A stretch of DNA of 40,619 nt from the NCBI GenBank assembly GCA_017427485.1, contig JAFRSR010000105.1, positions 1 through 40,619 on the forward strand. Direction: 5' to 3'. This document shows positions 32,671-40,064 of this stretch, piece by piece. The notes under the pieces were generated by a model. The model was not told the origin of the DNA, made no database searches, and was given only the letters and a program-made list of their open reading frames with translations. A program made the translations under genes and the position numbers. How positions within the stretch are numbered: the stretch's first letter is position 1; the number at the start of each line of letters is the position of its first letter. The stretch is from Kiritimatiellia bacterium (GTDB taxonomy: Bacteria > Verrucomicrobiota > Kiritimatiellia > RFP12 > UBA1067).

Positions 32671-32676
32671 TAGAAT
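32671..32676 (+). promoter_or_regulatory. Extended -10 box of the carboxyltransferase gene
   Basis: TGG-TAGAAT, 7 nt before the ATG at 32684. It directly abuts the flippase stop and implies a leaderless mRNA. Confidence 0.6.
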
Positions 32677-32683
32677 ATCCGCC

Positions 32684-34549
32684 ATGAACAAAGACACGCA
32701 GAAGAGAATCCGCATCACCGACACGACCCTGCGCGACGCGCACCAGTCCCTCTGGGCCACGCGCATGCGCACGGACGACATCCTCCAGATCGCCGAGACA
32801 ATCGACGCCGCCGGCTACTACTCGCTGGAATGCTGGGGCGGCGCGACGTTCGACGTGTGCATGCGCTTCCTCCGCGAGAACCCGTGGGAGCGCCTGCGCC
32901 AGATCAAGGCCGTCTGCAAGAAGACCCCCCTCCAGATGCTCCTGCGCGGGCAGAACCTGCTCGGCTACAAGCACTATCCGGACGACATCGTGGACCGCTT
33001 CGTGGCCCTCGCGTGCGAGAACGGGATGGACATCTTCCGCGTGTTCGACGCGCTGAACGACCCGCGCAACCTCGAGAAGGCCATCGCGAGCGTGAAGAAG
33101 TACGGCGGCCACGCGCAGGGCACGATCTCCTACACCACCTCGCCCGTCCACACCGTCGAGAACTACGTGAAGCTCGCGAAGGAGCAGGAGGCGATGGGCA
33201 TCGACTCCCTCGCCATCAAGGACATGGCGGGCATCCTCACGCCCGGCGCGGCACGCGAACTCGTGGGCGCGCTCGTGAAGGCGCTGCCGGAGATGCCCAT
33301 CCAGGTGCACTCGCACATGACGAGCGGCATGGCCGCCGCGATGTACCTCGCGGCCGTGGAGGCGGGCGCCGGCTGCGTGGACTGCGCGATCTCCACGATG
33401 TCCAGCTTCAGCTCCCAGCCCCCGTGCGAGAGCATGGTGACGATCCTCGAGAGCGAGGGATACGACACCGGACTCGACCAGGAGAAGCTCGCGAAGATCA
33501 ATGCCTACTTCCGCGAACTGAAGGCGACCCGCCAGCCGGCGTCCACCGCGAAGGTGGAGCCCGTGGACGCGGGCGTGCTCGTGCACGCGATCCCCGGCGG
33601 CATGATCTCCAACCTCCGCAGCCAGCTCGCCCAGCAGGGCGCGCTCGACCGCCTCCCCGAGGTGCTCGCCGAACTGCCCAAGACGCGCGCCGACATGGGC
33701 TATCCGCCGCTCGTCACGCCGACTTCGCAGATCGTCGGCGTGCAGAGCGTGCTCAACGTCCTCGCCGGCAAGCGCTACGCGATGATTACGGACGAGACGA
33801 AACACTACGCCGCCGGCTACTACGGACGCACCCCCGCGCCGATCGAGAAGAAGCTCGCGAAGAAGCTGCAGGGCGGGCTCAAGCCGATCACCTGCCGCCC
33901 GGCGGACCTCTTGAAACCCGGCCTCGCCGCCGCTGCGCGCGAAATACCCGCGAAGCTCGTGCAGGCGGAGGAGGACATCCTCTCTTACTGCCTCTTCCCC
34001 GAGGTCGCGCTCGGCTACTTCAAGTGGCGCGCGCAGCCCGAGGACGCGCGGGACCCGATTCCCGCCGACGTGGAAATGCAGAAGACAGCGGCGGCGGCAA
34101 GCGCGGACGGCGCGCAAGTGTCGCCCGATGACGCGAAGTTCGTTGCAATCGGCAAGGCGTTCGCCGCGCTCATGGCGACGTGCACTGGGGGAAGCGGCGT
34201 CCCGCCGCTTCAAACAGATGCTTTGCAAAGCGGCGAGACGCCGCTTCTCCCAGGGGGGGCTTCAAAAATCGGCGAGACGCCGCTTCCCCCAGCGGAGCCG
34301 AAGGATGCCGCTCCGAAGGGCACGCCCGTTTTGGCGCCGCTCAACGGCACGTTCTACCGCAGTGCGGGGCCGGGCAAGCCGGAGCTCGCGGCGGACGGCG
34401 CAAACGTCAAGGCCGGCGACGCCGTCTGCATCGTCGAGGCGATGAAGCTCTTCAACCCGATCAAGGCCACGGCCTCCGGCAAGATCACCTTCATCGCCAA
34501 GCACGGTGCCGCCGTCGCAAAAGGAGACACGATCGCGGTGATAGCCTAA
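32684..34549 (+). CDS. oadA: Oxaloacetate decarboxylase / pyruvate carboxylase carboxyltransferase subunit with biotin carrier
   Basis: 621 residues. N-terminal TIM-barrel carboxyltransferase: I-T-D-T-T-L-R-D-A-H-Q-S, the carbamylated-Lys region I-K-D-M-A-G near 178, and metal ligands V-H-S-H near 207. Then a conserved C-terminal carboxyltransferase region (A-I-P-G-G-M-I-S-N). Last comes a biotin domain with E-A-M-K-L; K588 is the biotin site. It either removes CO2 from oxaloacetate (with Na+-pumping OadB/G, not seen here) or carboxylates pyruvate as PycB. The linker before the biotin domain (about 502-536) is encoded by a palindromic insert. Leaderless start. With pckG and Rnf it completes a PEP/oxaloacetate/pyruvate node. 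Confidence 0.9.
   Translation: MNKDTQKRIRITDTTLRDAHQSLWATRMRTDDILQIAETIDAAGYYSLECWGGATFDVCMRFLRENPWERLRQIKAVCKKTPLQMLLRGQNLLGYKHYPDDIVDRFVALACENGMDIFRVFDALNDPRNLEKAIASVKKYGGHAQGTISYTTSPVHTVENYVKLAKEQEAMGIDSLAIKDMAGILTPGAARELVGALVKALPEMPIQVHSHMTSGMAAAMYLAAVEAGAGCVDCAISTMSSFSSQPPCESMVTILESEGYDTGLDQEKLAKINAYFRELKATRQPASTAKVEPVDAGVLVHAIPGGMISNLRSQLAQQGALDRLPEVLAELPKTRADMGYPPLVTPTSQIVGVQSVLNVLAGKRYAMITDETKHYAAGYYGRTPAPIEKKLAKKLQGGLKPITCRPADLLKPGLAAAAREIPAKLVQAEEDILSYCLFPEVALGYFKWRAQPEDARDPIPADVEMQKTAAAASADGAQVSPDDAKFVAIGKAFAALMATCTGGSGVPPLQTDALQSGETPLLPGGASKIGETPLPPAEPKDAAPKGTPVLAPLNGTFYRSAGPGKPELAADGANVKAGDAVCIVEAMKLFNPIKATASGKITFIAKHGAAVAKGDTIAVIA
34185..34292. repeat. Palindromic element in the oadA linker
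   Basis: 108 bp bounded by perfect 17-bp inverted repeats, CTGGGGGAAGCGGCGTC (34185-34201) and its complement at 34276-34292. Inside are more dyads: AAGCGGCG-tcc-CGCCGCTT, AAGCGGCG-aga-CGCCGCTT and CGGCG-aga-CGCCG. It has 36 codons in frame, so it extends the protein linker without breaking it. Confidence 0.85.
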
Positions 34550-34582
34550 ATCACAATTAGTTGTATTTGTGGCAATTGTGTC

Positions 34583-34612
34583 ATTTGTGAACAATTGAGA
34601 TTTGTGAACAAT
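34583..34612 (+). repeat. 13-bp direct repeat before nfeD
   Basis: ATTTGTGAACAAT at 34583-34595 and 34600-34612, in a short AT-rich stretch (34550-34640) that also has CACAAT/ATTGTG arms. It may be a regulator site; nothing else is in this gap besides the AAAGGAG for the next gene. Confidence 0.65.
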
Positions 34613-34640
34613 CTAGTAAGAGGCAAGAAAGGAGAATGAA

Positions 34641-35081
34641 ATGGATTTTCTAAGTCCGGTCTGGTTGTGGATGTATGCGGGGGCGTTCCTCATGCTGGCG
34701 GAACTGATTTCGCCGGGGTTCGTCGTGTTCTTCTTCGGCCTCGCCGCGGCGACGGTCTCGGCGCTGAAGTGGATATTCCCGTCGCTGCCGCTGTGGGGGC
34801 AGCTCGCCGCGTTCTCCATCCTCTCGATCATTTACCTTCTTGTGTTGCGCAAGTACATAAAGTCCGTCTTCATGGGGGAGAAAGACGAGTCGTCTTCCAT
34901 CAACAACGAATATGTCGGCCGAGTGGGGCGCGTGGTGGAGGTGATTCGTCCGGAGGTGCCGGGACGCATCCTTCTAGGCGACGCGGAATGGGCCGCACGG
35001 TCCGCCACGCGGCTGGATCCGGGCACGGAGGTCCGGGTCGTGGCGCAGGAGAACCTCACGCTCCGCGTCGAGCCGATTTGA
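34641..35081 (+). CDS. NfeD-like membrane protein
   Basis: 146 residues. Three or four hydrophobic helices occupy the first 75 residues (L-W-M-Y-A-G-A-F-L-M-L-A-E-L-I-S-P-G-F, an F-F-F-G-L-A-A-A-T-V-S run, then L-A-A-F-S-I-L-S-I-I-Y-L-L-V-L). A small beta-barrel (OB-like) domain follows with G-R-V-G-R-V-V-E-V-I and P-G-T-E-V-R-V-V. This is the NfeD/YbbK type, thought to work with membrane stomatin-like proteins in membrane quality control. GAAAGGAG lies 5 nt before the start. No partner stomatin gene in the window. Confidence 0.85.
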   Translation: MDFLSPVWLWMYAGAFLMLAELISPGFVVFFFGLAAATVSALKWIFPSLPLWGQLAAFSILSIIYLLVLRKYIKSVFMGEKDESSSINNEYVGRVGRVVEVIRPEVPGRILLGDAEWAARSATRLDPGTEVRVVAQENLTLRVEPI

Positions 35082-35126
35082 CGAATAACAGAGTCAGTTG
35101 CAAACCCCTCGGAGAACTTTTCTATG

Positions 35127-35206
35127 AACCACGGAATACACGGAATACACAGAAAACGCATGTGAGTGAGAATTATGATTCCGTGTATTCCGTGTATTCA
35201 GTGGTT
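35127..35206. repeat. 24-bp inverted repeat with GGAATACAC units
   Basis: Arms 35127-35150 and 35183-35206 match with one mismatch; each contains GGAATACAC twice. Loop 32 nt. AACCACGGAATACACGGAAT-like units of this kind are a widespread intergenic repeat in bacteria. It lies between nfeD and the phosphoesterase gene, possibly as a terminator or a small mobile element. Confidence 0.8.
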
Positions 35207-35239
35207 TTGAAATTACCTCAACAGAAAAAGGAGTATGGC

Positions 35240-36226
35240 ATGAATCTTGACAGACGTCAGTTCCTCACCGGCTGCCTCGCGACGGCGGCGGCCGGATGCG
35301 CCACCGCGAAGAAGGGGTCTGCGGCATCGGCCGCGCCCGACCCCAATCTCGTCGCGCTCATCTCGGACATCCACGTGGCCCTGCCGTTCAGCGAGCAGAA
35401 GTACCGCACGGGACGCGAGTACCCGCACGTGAACGCCACGATCCAGAAGTTCGTTTCGGAAATCCTCGCATTGCGTCCGCTCCCCGCCAACGTGATCGCC
35501 CTCGGCGACATCTCGCTCGCCTTCGCGGAGGAGAAGGAATACGCGCTCTGCCGCCAGTTCCTGAAGCCGCTGGAGGACGCCGGCATCACCGTCACGCACG
35601 CGATGGGCAACCACGACCGCGTGGCCGAGTTCTTCACGGCGTATCCCGAATACAAGGGGCGCGGCGGCATCGACCGCAAGGTCATTTCGGAGGTCTCCAC
35701 CCCGCATGCCGACTTCATCCTGCTCGACTCCCACGTCGAGTGCGCCGACAACGAGCGGGGCAAGTACCCGACCTGCACGGGATACGACCTCGGCGCGAAG
35801 CAGGTTGCGTGGCTGAAGGACCGCCTGGCCTCCGCGAAGAAGCCCACGTTCGTCTGCTCGCACCACCAGGCCCCCGACCTTAAGATTGGCAAGCTGATCG
35901 CGCGCGCGCCCACGGTGTTCGGCTACCTGCACGGACACCACCACCACTGGATGACGAACTACATCATGGACGACTACGGCAAGAATGCGAAGAAAGTGCT
36001 GCAGTTCGGCCTGCCGTCGTTTGGGCTTGACAACGACGTGGGCTACGGACTGATGCGCATTGAGAAGGGACAGGCGGAAGTGACGTGCGTCGCGCGCGAT
36101 TTCTATTTCCCGTTGCCCGCCGAGTTCCGTCTGCAGGAGGGCGGACCCGGGCGGCGCCCGGCGTCGTGGGACGCGTTCCGGAAGAACTGGGACGGTCGCA
36201 CCATCACCTTCGCTTTCGACAAGTAA
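35240..36226 (+). CDS. Exported calcineurin-like metallophosphoesterase (Tat signal)
   Basis: 328 residues. The start M-N-L-D-R-R-Q-F-L-T-G carries a twin-arginine motif and a hydrophobic stretch ending A-A-A-G-C, so it may be a Tat-exported lipoprotein. Metal-site motifs in order: S-D-I-H (near 43), A-L-G-D-I-S (near 89), G-N-H-D-R (near 123), S-H-H-Q (near 208) and H-G-H-H-H-H (near 231). This is the binuclear phosphoesterase fold; the substrate is not evident. The ATG at 35240 has AAAAAGGAG upstream; the ATG at 35235 is out of frame. It lies 34 nt before the SDR gene and may be cotranscribed. Confidence 0.85.
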   Translation: MNLDRRQFLTGCLATAAAGCATAKKGSAASAAPDPNLVALISDIHVALPFSEQKYRTGREYPHVNATIQKFVSEILALRPLPANVIALGDISLAFAEEKEYALCRQFLKPLEDAGITVTHAMGNHDRVAEFFTAYPEYKGRGGIDRKVISEVSTPHADFILLDSHVECADNERGKYPTCTGYDLGAKQVAWLKDRLASAKKPTFVCSHHQAPDLKIGKLIARAPTVFGYLHGHHHHWMTNYIMDDYGKNAKKVLQFGLPSFGLDNDVGYGLMRIEKGQAEVTCVARDFYFPLPAEFRLQEGGPGRRPASWDAFRKNWDGRTITFAFDK

Positions 36227-36260
36227 ACCATTTCGCAAACAACCCAAAAAGGAGAAGAAG

Positions 36261-37103
36261 ATGAAGATCGTTAAGGACAAGGGCGTGGAAGGAAAGGTCT
36301 GCGTCGTCACGGGCGCGGCCGGCGTGCTCTGCTCGAGCATGACGGAGGACCTGCTCCGCCACGGCGCGAAGGTGGCGATTCTCGACCTGCGCGGCGACGT
36401 GGCCGAGGACTTCCGCAAGAAACTCGCGAAGAAGGGCCTCACGCAGGCGATCGCCGTGGAGGCGAACGTGCTCGACAAGGCGTCCCTCGAAGCGGCGCGC
36501 GACGTCGTTCTGAAGAAGTGGAAGCGCATCGACGTGCTGATCAACGGCGCGGGCGGCAACCACCCGAAGGGCACCACGCCCGCCGAGCAGATGACGAAGG
36601 GCGTGAAGCTGGAGGACTCCTTCTTCGGCCTTGCCCCGGAGGGCTTCGAGTTCGTCAACAAACTCAACCTCATCGGCACGATCCTGCCCTGCCAGGTGTT
36701 CTGCAAGGAGATGCTCAAGAAGGGCGGCGCCGTGCTGAACTTCTGCTCGATGGCGGCGTACCAGCCCCTCACGAAGGTGGCGGCCTACGGCGCGGCGAAG
36801 GCCGGCATCATGAACTTCACGAGCTTCCTCGCCACGCACCTCGCGCCGATGGGCATCCGCGTGAACGCGCTCGCGCCCGGTTTCTTCATCACGAACCAGA
36901 ACCGGTTCCTCATGCTGGAGAAGGACGGCAAGACGCTCACCGCGCGCGGCAACAAGGTGATTGCCAAGACGCCGATGCGCAAGTTCGGCCAGCCGAGCGA
37001 CCTGCATGGCGCGGCGCGGTTCCTCCTCTCGGACGACGCGTCGTTCGTGACGGGCGTGACGCTGCCAGTCGACGGCGGATTCGTCTGCTACTCGGGCGTC
37101 TAA
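36261..37103 (+). CDS. SDR oxidoreductase, D-mannonate oxidoreductase-like
   Basis: 280 residues. Rossmann fold: T-G-A-A-G-V-L at 17-23, L-D-L-R near 41, N-G-A-G-G-N-H-P-K-G near 94. Catalytic: S-M-A near 163, Y176 and K180 in Y-G-A-A-K. Late motif P-G-F-F-I-T and a C-terminal P-V-D-G-G-F-V-C-Y-S-G-V. The N-H-P-K insert and the Y-S-G-V end are typical of the short-chain D-mannonate (fructuronate) oxidoreductases of the YjmF/UxuB kind, which reduce fructuronate to mannonate in hexuronate use. Without other uronate genes nearby the substrate is inferred only. AAAAAGGAG upstream. The stop overlaps the galU stop by 4 bases (convergent). Confidence 0.8.
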   Translation: MKIVKDKGVEGKVCVVTGAAGVLCSSMTEDLLRHGAKVAILDLRGDVAEDFRKKLAKKGLTQAIAVEANVLDKASLEAARDVVLKKWKRIDVLINGAGGNHPKGTTPAEQMTKGVKLEDSFFGLAPEGFEFVNKLNLIGTILPCQVFCKEMLKKGGAVLNFCSMAAYQPLTKVAAYGAAKAGIMNFTSFLATHLAPMGIRVNALAPGFFITNQNRFLMLEKDGKTLTARGNKVIAKTPMRKFGQPSDLHGAARFLLSDDASFVTGVTLPVDGGFVCYSGV

Positions 37104-37840
37104 GCGAACGCCTGGAGCGTCTCGAGATAGCCCTGCGGGTTGCCGATGTCGTGTCGGCGGCCCGGATAGCGGTAACCGTAGACGGGGCGCGCGGCGAGCA
37201 GACGGCGGATGGAGTCCGTCAGTTGAATCTCGCCGCCGTGCCCCGGCATCTGCGACGCCAGCAGGGCGAAGATGTCGGGATGGAGCAAGTAGCGCCCCGC
37301 GATCGCAAGGTCGGACGGGGCGTTTTCAGGTTGGGGCTTCTCCACGAGGTCGGTGAGCTTCAGCACGCGGTCGTCCTCGGGCGTGCCGGCCACGATGCCG
37401 TAGCGCGAGATGCGCTCGCGCGGCACGCGCTCGAGCCCCACCACCGACGCGCCGCCATGGGCGCGCGAGATGGCGGCCATCGCCGCGGAGGGCGCTTCGC
37501 CCGAAACGAGCGCGTCGCCCAGCAGCACGAGCACGGGTTCCGTTTCGCCCGCGAGGGCGTCCGCCGCCTGCAGGACGGCGTGGCCGAGGCCTTTCTGTTC
37601 CGTCTGGTACGCCCAGCGGATGCGTCCAGCGAGGTCAGGATCGCCGTCGAAATACCGCTTGATGATCTCCTTTTCGGGCGAGGTGACGATCACCACCTCG
37701 TCCGCGCCGGCGGCGAGGGCTTCCTCGACGATGAGCTGGATGGCGGGTTTGGACCCGACGGGCAGCATCTCCTTGGGGACGACGCGTGTGACGGGCAGGA
37801 AGCGGGTGCCATGCCCCGCAGCTGGAATCAGTGCTTTCAT
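37100..37840 (-). CDS. galU: UTP-glucose-1-phosphate uridylyltransferase
   Basis: 246 residues, shorter than the roughly 290-300 of E. coli GalU. It makes UDP-glucose from UTP and glucose-1-phosphate for envelope sugars. Motifs: A-A-G-H-G-T-R-F-L-P-V-T (nucleotide loop), P-K-E-M-L-P-V, E-Q-K-G-L-G-H-A-V, L-G-D-A, V-E-K-P and G-E-I-Q-L-T-D. The ATG at 37838-37840 overlaps the DUF2442 stop (ATGA), so galU is translated downstream of the DUF4160/DUF2442 pair. The short length could make it a related sugar-nucleotidyltransferase, but the motifs favour GalU. Confidence 0.85.
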   Translation of the reverse strand: MKALIPAAGHGTRFLPVTRVVPKEMLPVGSKPAIQLIVEEALAAGADEVVIVTSPEKEIIKRYFDGDPDLAGRIRWAYQTEQKGLGHAVLQAADALAGETEPVLVLLGDALVSGEAPSAAMAAISRAHGGASVVGLERVPRERISRYGIVAGTPEDDRVLKLTDLVEKPQPENAPSDLAIAGRYLLHPDIFALLASQMPGHGGEIQLTDSIRRLLAARPVYGYRYPGRRHDIGNPQGYLETLQAFA

Positions 37841-38091
37841 GCTGTGCGTACCGTATCTGCCCAAACCTCTTCGGGTGCAATGTCAATGTCGCCCGGCCAT
37901 GTCAGCGTGCCGCAGTCAACGCGCACCTTGCCGAATACGCTCTTGTCTCTGAGACTTGCCCAAAACGGATCGGCAAGGTAACGTGTACAGTCGAAAACGC
38001 CACATCCACCCTTGCGAAATCGCACGGCAATCTTGTACCCGCCGCATGGTATTGCGTCCGTCACACTTTCATAATAGTAGGGATTATCCAT
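37837..38091 (-). CDS. DUF2442 family protein
   Basis: 84 residues. Pattern: K-I-A-V-R-F-R-K-G-G-C-G-V-F-D, a turn to Y-L, F-G-K-V-R-V-D-C-G-T-L-T-W-P-G-D-I-D-I-A-P-E-E-V-W, the DUF2442 core (strand, strand, then W-P-x-x-I-D-x-x-P-E). These small proteins are usually found next to DUF4160 proteins, as here, and may act as a toxin-antitoxin-like pair. A perfect AAGGAGGT sits 4 nt before the start. It is coupled to galU by ATGA. Confidence 0.85.
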   Translation of the reverse strand: MDNPYYYESVTDAIPCGGYKIAVRFRKGGCGVFDCTRYLADPFWASLRDKSVFGKVRVDCGTLTWPGDIDIAPEEVWADTVRTA

Positions 38092-38101
38092 GTGTACCTC
38101 C

Positions 38102-38377
38102 TTACTTGTTCGGCTTGTTTATCGTAAACCATTCGCCGCCTGCAATGAGCGTTTCCCATTCGCGCATGAGTTCCGCCCGCTCTTGCGCGATCCAGTCCGC
38201 GACGGCCTTGCGTTGCTCGTTCGGGAAGTCCTCTGACGCAAGCACCTCGCCTGTTTCGATATCGAAAGACGCGCTTGTCTCCTTGTAGTAGGCGTGTACA
38301 TGTGGGCGCTTATGCTGTACTCCGCCTTCTTTGTTCATCTTGACGGAGATTTCGTCGAATCTACAAATTGTCGGCAT
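38102..38377 (-). CDS. DUF4160 family protein
   Basis: 91 residues. It starts M-P-T-I-C-R-F-D-E-I-S-V-K-M and has R-P-H-V-H-A-Y-Y near residue 24 in place of the more usual H-x-P-P-H-x-H-A, then F-D-I-E-T-G-E-V-L and D-W-I-A-Q-E-R-A-E-L. This is the DUF4160 layout; His residues may bind metal or a nucleotide. It precedes DUF2442 by 10 nt. A TGG-TATAAT box on this strand (38421-38426) serves the operon, with a leader of about 40 nt. Confidence 0.85.
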   Translation of the reverse strand: MPTICRFDEISVKMNKEGGVQHKRPHVHAYYKETSASFDIETGEVLASEDFPNEQRKAVADWIAQERAELMREWETLIAGGEWFTINKPNK

Positions 38378-38420
38378 CGATCAATCCTTTCTGCTGAACA
38401 CTTCCGCTCGTGGCCCAACA

Positions 38421-38426
38421 ATTATA
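38421..38426 (-). promoter_or_regulatory. Promoter of the DUF4160-DUF2442-galU operon
   Basis: Extended -10 TGG-TATAAT (minus strand). No obvious -35. It diverges from the hipB promoter 95 bp away. Confidence 0.6.
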
Positions 38427-38520
38427 CCATAAAATCAGCCGTCGGCGGACGAGTTTCTGGGGTTGGGGTGTGGACCGCTACCCCTTTTTCATCATATTGA
38501 ATATTTCTTGCTCTTTGGGC

Positions 38521-38549
38521 TTGCGTTTCAGGAAGAAAAAGAGTATTAT
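38521..38549 (+). promoter_or_regulatory. hipBST promoter
   Basis: TTGCGT (38521-38526), 17 bp, TATTAT (38544-38549). The ATG of hipB is 8 nt away, so the mRNA is leaderless. Confidence 0.6.
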
Positions 38550-38557
38550 TCATTTCG

Positions 38558-38755
38558 ATGAACAAAACAGAGATAGGAAAGCTAATTGCCGAGAGGCGGG
38601 ATACGCTTGATATAACCCAGGCGCGACTGGCGAAGTTGAGCGGTGTTTCGGTTCATACTCTTTCCAACCTTGAGACGGGCGAGGGCAATGTCACGCTCGA
38701 CACGCTCCTCAAGGTGGCGAACACCGTGGGCTTCAAAGTGAGGGTCGGCGTATGA
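38558..38755 (+). CDS. hipB: HipB-like HTH antitoxin
   Basis: 65 residues, one XRE-type helix-turn-helix: I-G-K-L-I-A-E-R-R, then T-Q-A-R-L-A-K-L-S-G-V-S-V-H-T-L-S-N-L-E-T-G and a C-terminal V-G-F-K-V-R-V strand. In HipBST it binds the operator and helps the antitoxin. It is followed by the HipS and HipT genes with overlaps (ATGA and 14 nt). Confidence 0.88.
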   Translation: MNKTEIGKLIAERRDTLDITQARLAKLSGVSVHTLSNLETGEGNVTLDTLLKVANTVGFKVRVGV

Positions 38756-39066
38756 AGCGGGGAATTGTCTACTTCCGCGACATTCCGGCGGGCGAACTGA
38801 TCAAGGACGGAGAAGGGTTTCTTTTCCGTTATGATCCTCTGTATTTTGCTGACTCGGCGATGCCGGACATCTCGGCGACGCTTCCGAAGACGCAGCGTGA
38901 GTACCGTTCAAAGGTGCTTTTCCCGTTTTTCTTTGGTCTGCTTGCGGAGGGATCGCAGAAGGAACGGCAGTGCCGCGAACTGCACATTGACGAGAACGAC
39001 CACTTTACGCGCCTTCTTGAGACGAGCGCGTATGGCGCGATAGGAGCGGTGTATGTTAAGGCTTGA
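38752..39066 (+). CDS. hipS: HipS-like antitoxin (HipA N-terminal domain as separate protein)
   Basis: 104 residues. Pattern: G-I-V-Y-F-R-D-I-P-A-G-E-L, F-R-Y-D-P-L-Y-F, S-A-T-L-P, L-F-P-F-F-F-G-L-L-A-E-G, then T-S-A-Y-G-A-I-G-A-V. In standard HipA this domain is fused to the kinase; here it is a separate gene, as in the E. coli O127 HipBST system where HipS is the antitoxin. The start overlaps the hipB stop; the end overlaps hipT. Confidence 0.85.
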   Translation: MKRGIVYFRDIPAGELIKDGEGFLFRYDPLYFADSAMPDISATLPKTQREYRSKVLFPFFFGLLAEGSQKERQCRELHIDENDHFTRLLETSAYGAIGAVYVKA

Positions 39067-40015
39067 CTTTTCCGCTTCCGACCTGAACCTTGCCGAGAAC
39101 CGGGAAAAGACACGCCGCGCGTCCATCTCCGGCGTGCAGGACAAGGTGCAGCTCAAGCGGGTGCGCGGTGGTTTCGCCGTCGTGGAATCGGGCGGAGACT
39201 ACATTCTCAAGCCGGTGCCCCGCAGCACGTATGCGGAACTGGCGGCGGACATCCCCGCGAACGAGGCCGTCACGATGGACATTGCGGAGAAGGTGTTCGA
39301 CGTCAAAACGGCGGAACACGAACTCGTCGAGATGAAGGACGGCGAATACGCCTACCTCACGCGGCGGTTCGACAGGCGCGGCGGGGAGCGCGTCCAGCAG
39401 GAGGACTTCTGCCAGCTGGCGGGACGGACACCCGAGACGTACGGCGACAACTACAAATACGATGCGAGCTATGAGGAGCTTGCCGGATTGATGCGAAAGT
39501 ACTGTCCCGCGTCGGCGGTCGAAAACCCGAAGGTGTTCTTTCTCGTGTTGTTCAACTACGTGTTCGCCAACGGTGACGCGCATCTGAAAAACTTCTCTCT
39601 CTACCGGAGCGAGCAGGGCGATTACATTCTGACTCCGGCGTATGACCTGCTGAACACGGCCGTTCATTTCCCGAACGAGCCGACCGCGACGGGGCTCGAT
39701 TTCTTCGCGGACGGACACTTCACACCGGCCTACGAGGCACTGGGGTTCTATTCTTCGGCCGATTTCATCGAGCTGGGTGCAACGTTCGGAGTGCCAGAAG
39801 AAGAGGTACGCGGTCACATCGCAAGGTTCCAAGGGCACAGAGACTCGGTAATGAGGCTCATTGAAGCGTCATGTCTTTCGGAAGAGGCCAAGTCCCGCTA
39901 TCTTGACAAATTCGTCGACCGCCTCCGCGCCATTGCGCAATGGCCAGCAACAGAAACCGGCCAAGTAAATTTAGCAAAATCGCATTGCGTTTGGCGGCGG
40001 GGTTCGGTATACTAA
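39053..40015 (+). CDS. hipT: HipT-like Ser/Thr kinase toxin
   Basis: 320 residues. It lacks the HipA N-terminal domain. The Gly-rich loop holds S24-I25-S26 before G-V-Q-D-K, the double-Ser motif characteristic of HipT. Later: I-L-K-P (ATP Lys, near residue 55), the catalytic loop N-G-D-A-H-L-K-N (173-180) and the metal Asp in P-A-Y-D-L-L (D198). Studied HipT phosphorylates TrpS and stops growth; the target here is unknown. All active-site residues are present. The last 10 bases overlap the promoter of tolB. Confidence 0.88.
   Translation: MLRLDFSASDLNLAENREKTRRASISGVQDKVQLKRVRGGFAVVESGGDYILKPVPRSTYAELAADIPANEAVTMDIAEKVFDVKTAEHELVEMKDGEYAYLTRRFDRRGGERVQQEDFCQLAGRTPETYGDNYKYDASYEELAGLMRKYCPASAVENPKVFFLVLFNYVFANGDAHLKNFSLYRSEQGDYILTPAYDLLNTAVHFPNEPTATGLDFFADGHFTPAYEALGFYSSADFIELGATFGVPEEEVRGHIARFQGHRDSVMRLIEASCLSEEAKSRYLDKFVDRLRAIAQWPATETGQVNLAKSHCVWRRGSVY
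40008..40013 (+). promoter_or_regulatory. -10 box of the tolB gene
   Basis: TATACT at 40008-40013, inside the last codons of hipT. The leader to the ATG at 40065 is about 45 nt and holds an AAAGGAG site. Confidence 0.6.
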
Positions 40016-40064
40016 GCGATGTTCTTTTCACCTTACCAACAAACAAAAAAAGGAGTATCAGAAA

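Noticed and set aside
31346..34228. 960-codon minus-strand frame opposite the flippase and oadA
   Set aside because: Arg/His/Glu-rich nonsense composition typical of an antisense frame in GC-rich genes; the plus-strand genes are clear.
34185..34292. Palindromes in oadA considered as a terminator
   Set aside because: They are within an intact frame, with no T-run, and the essential biotin domain follows.
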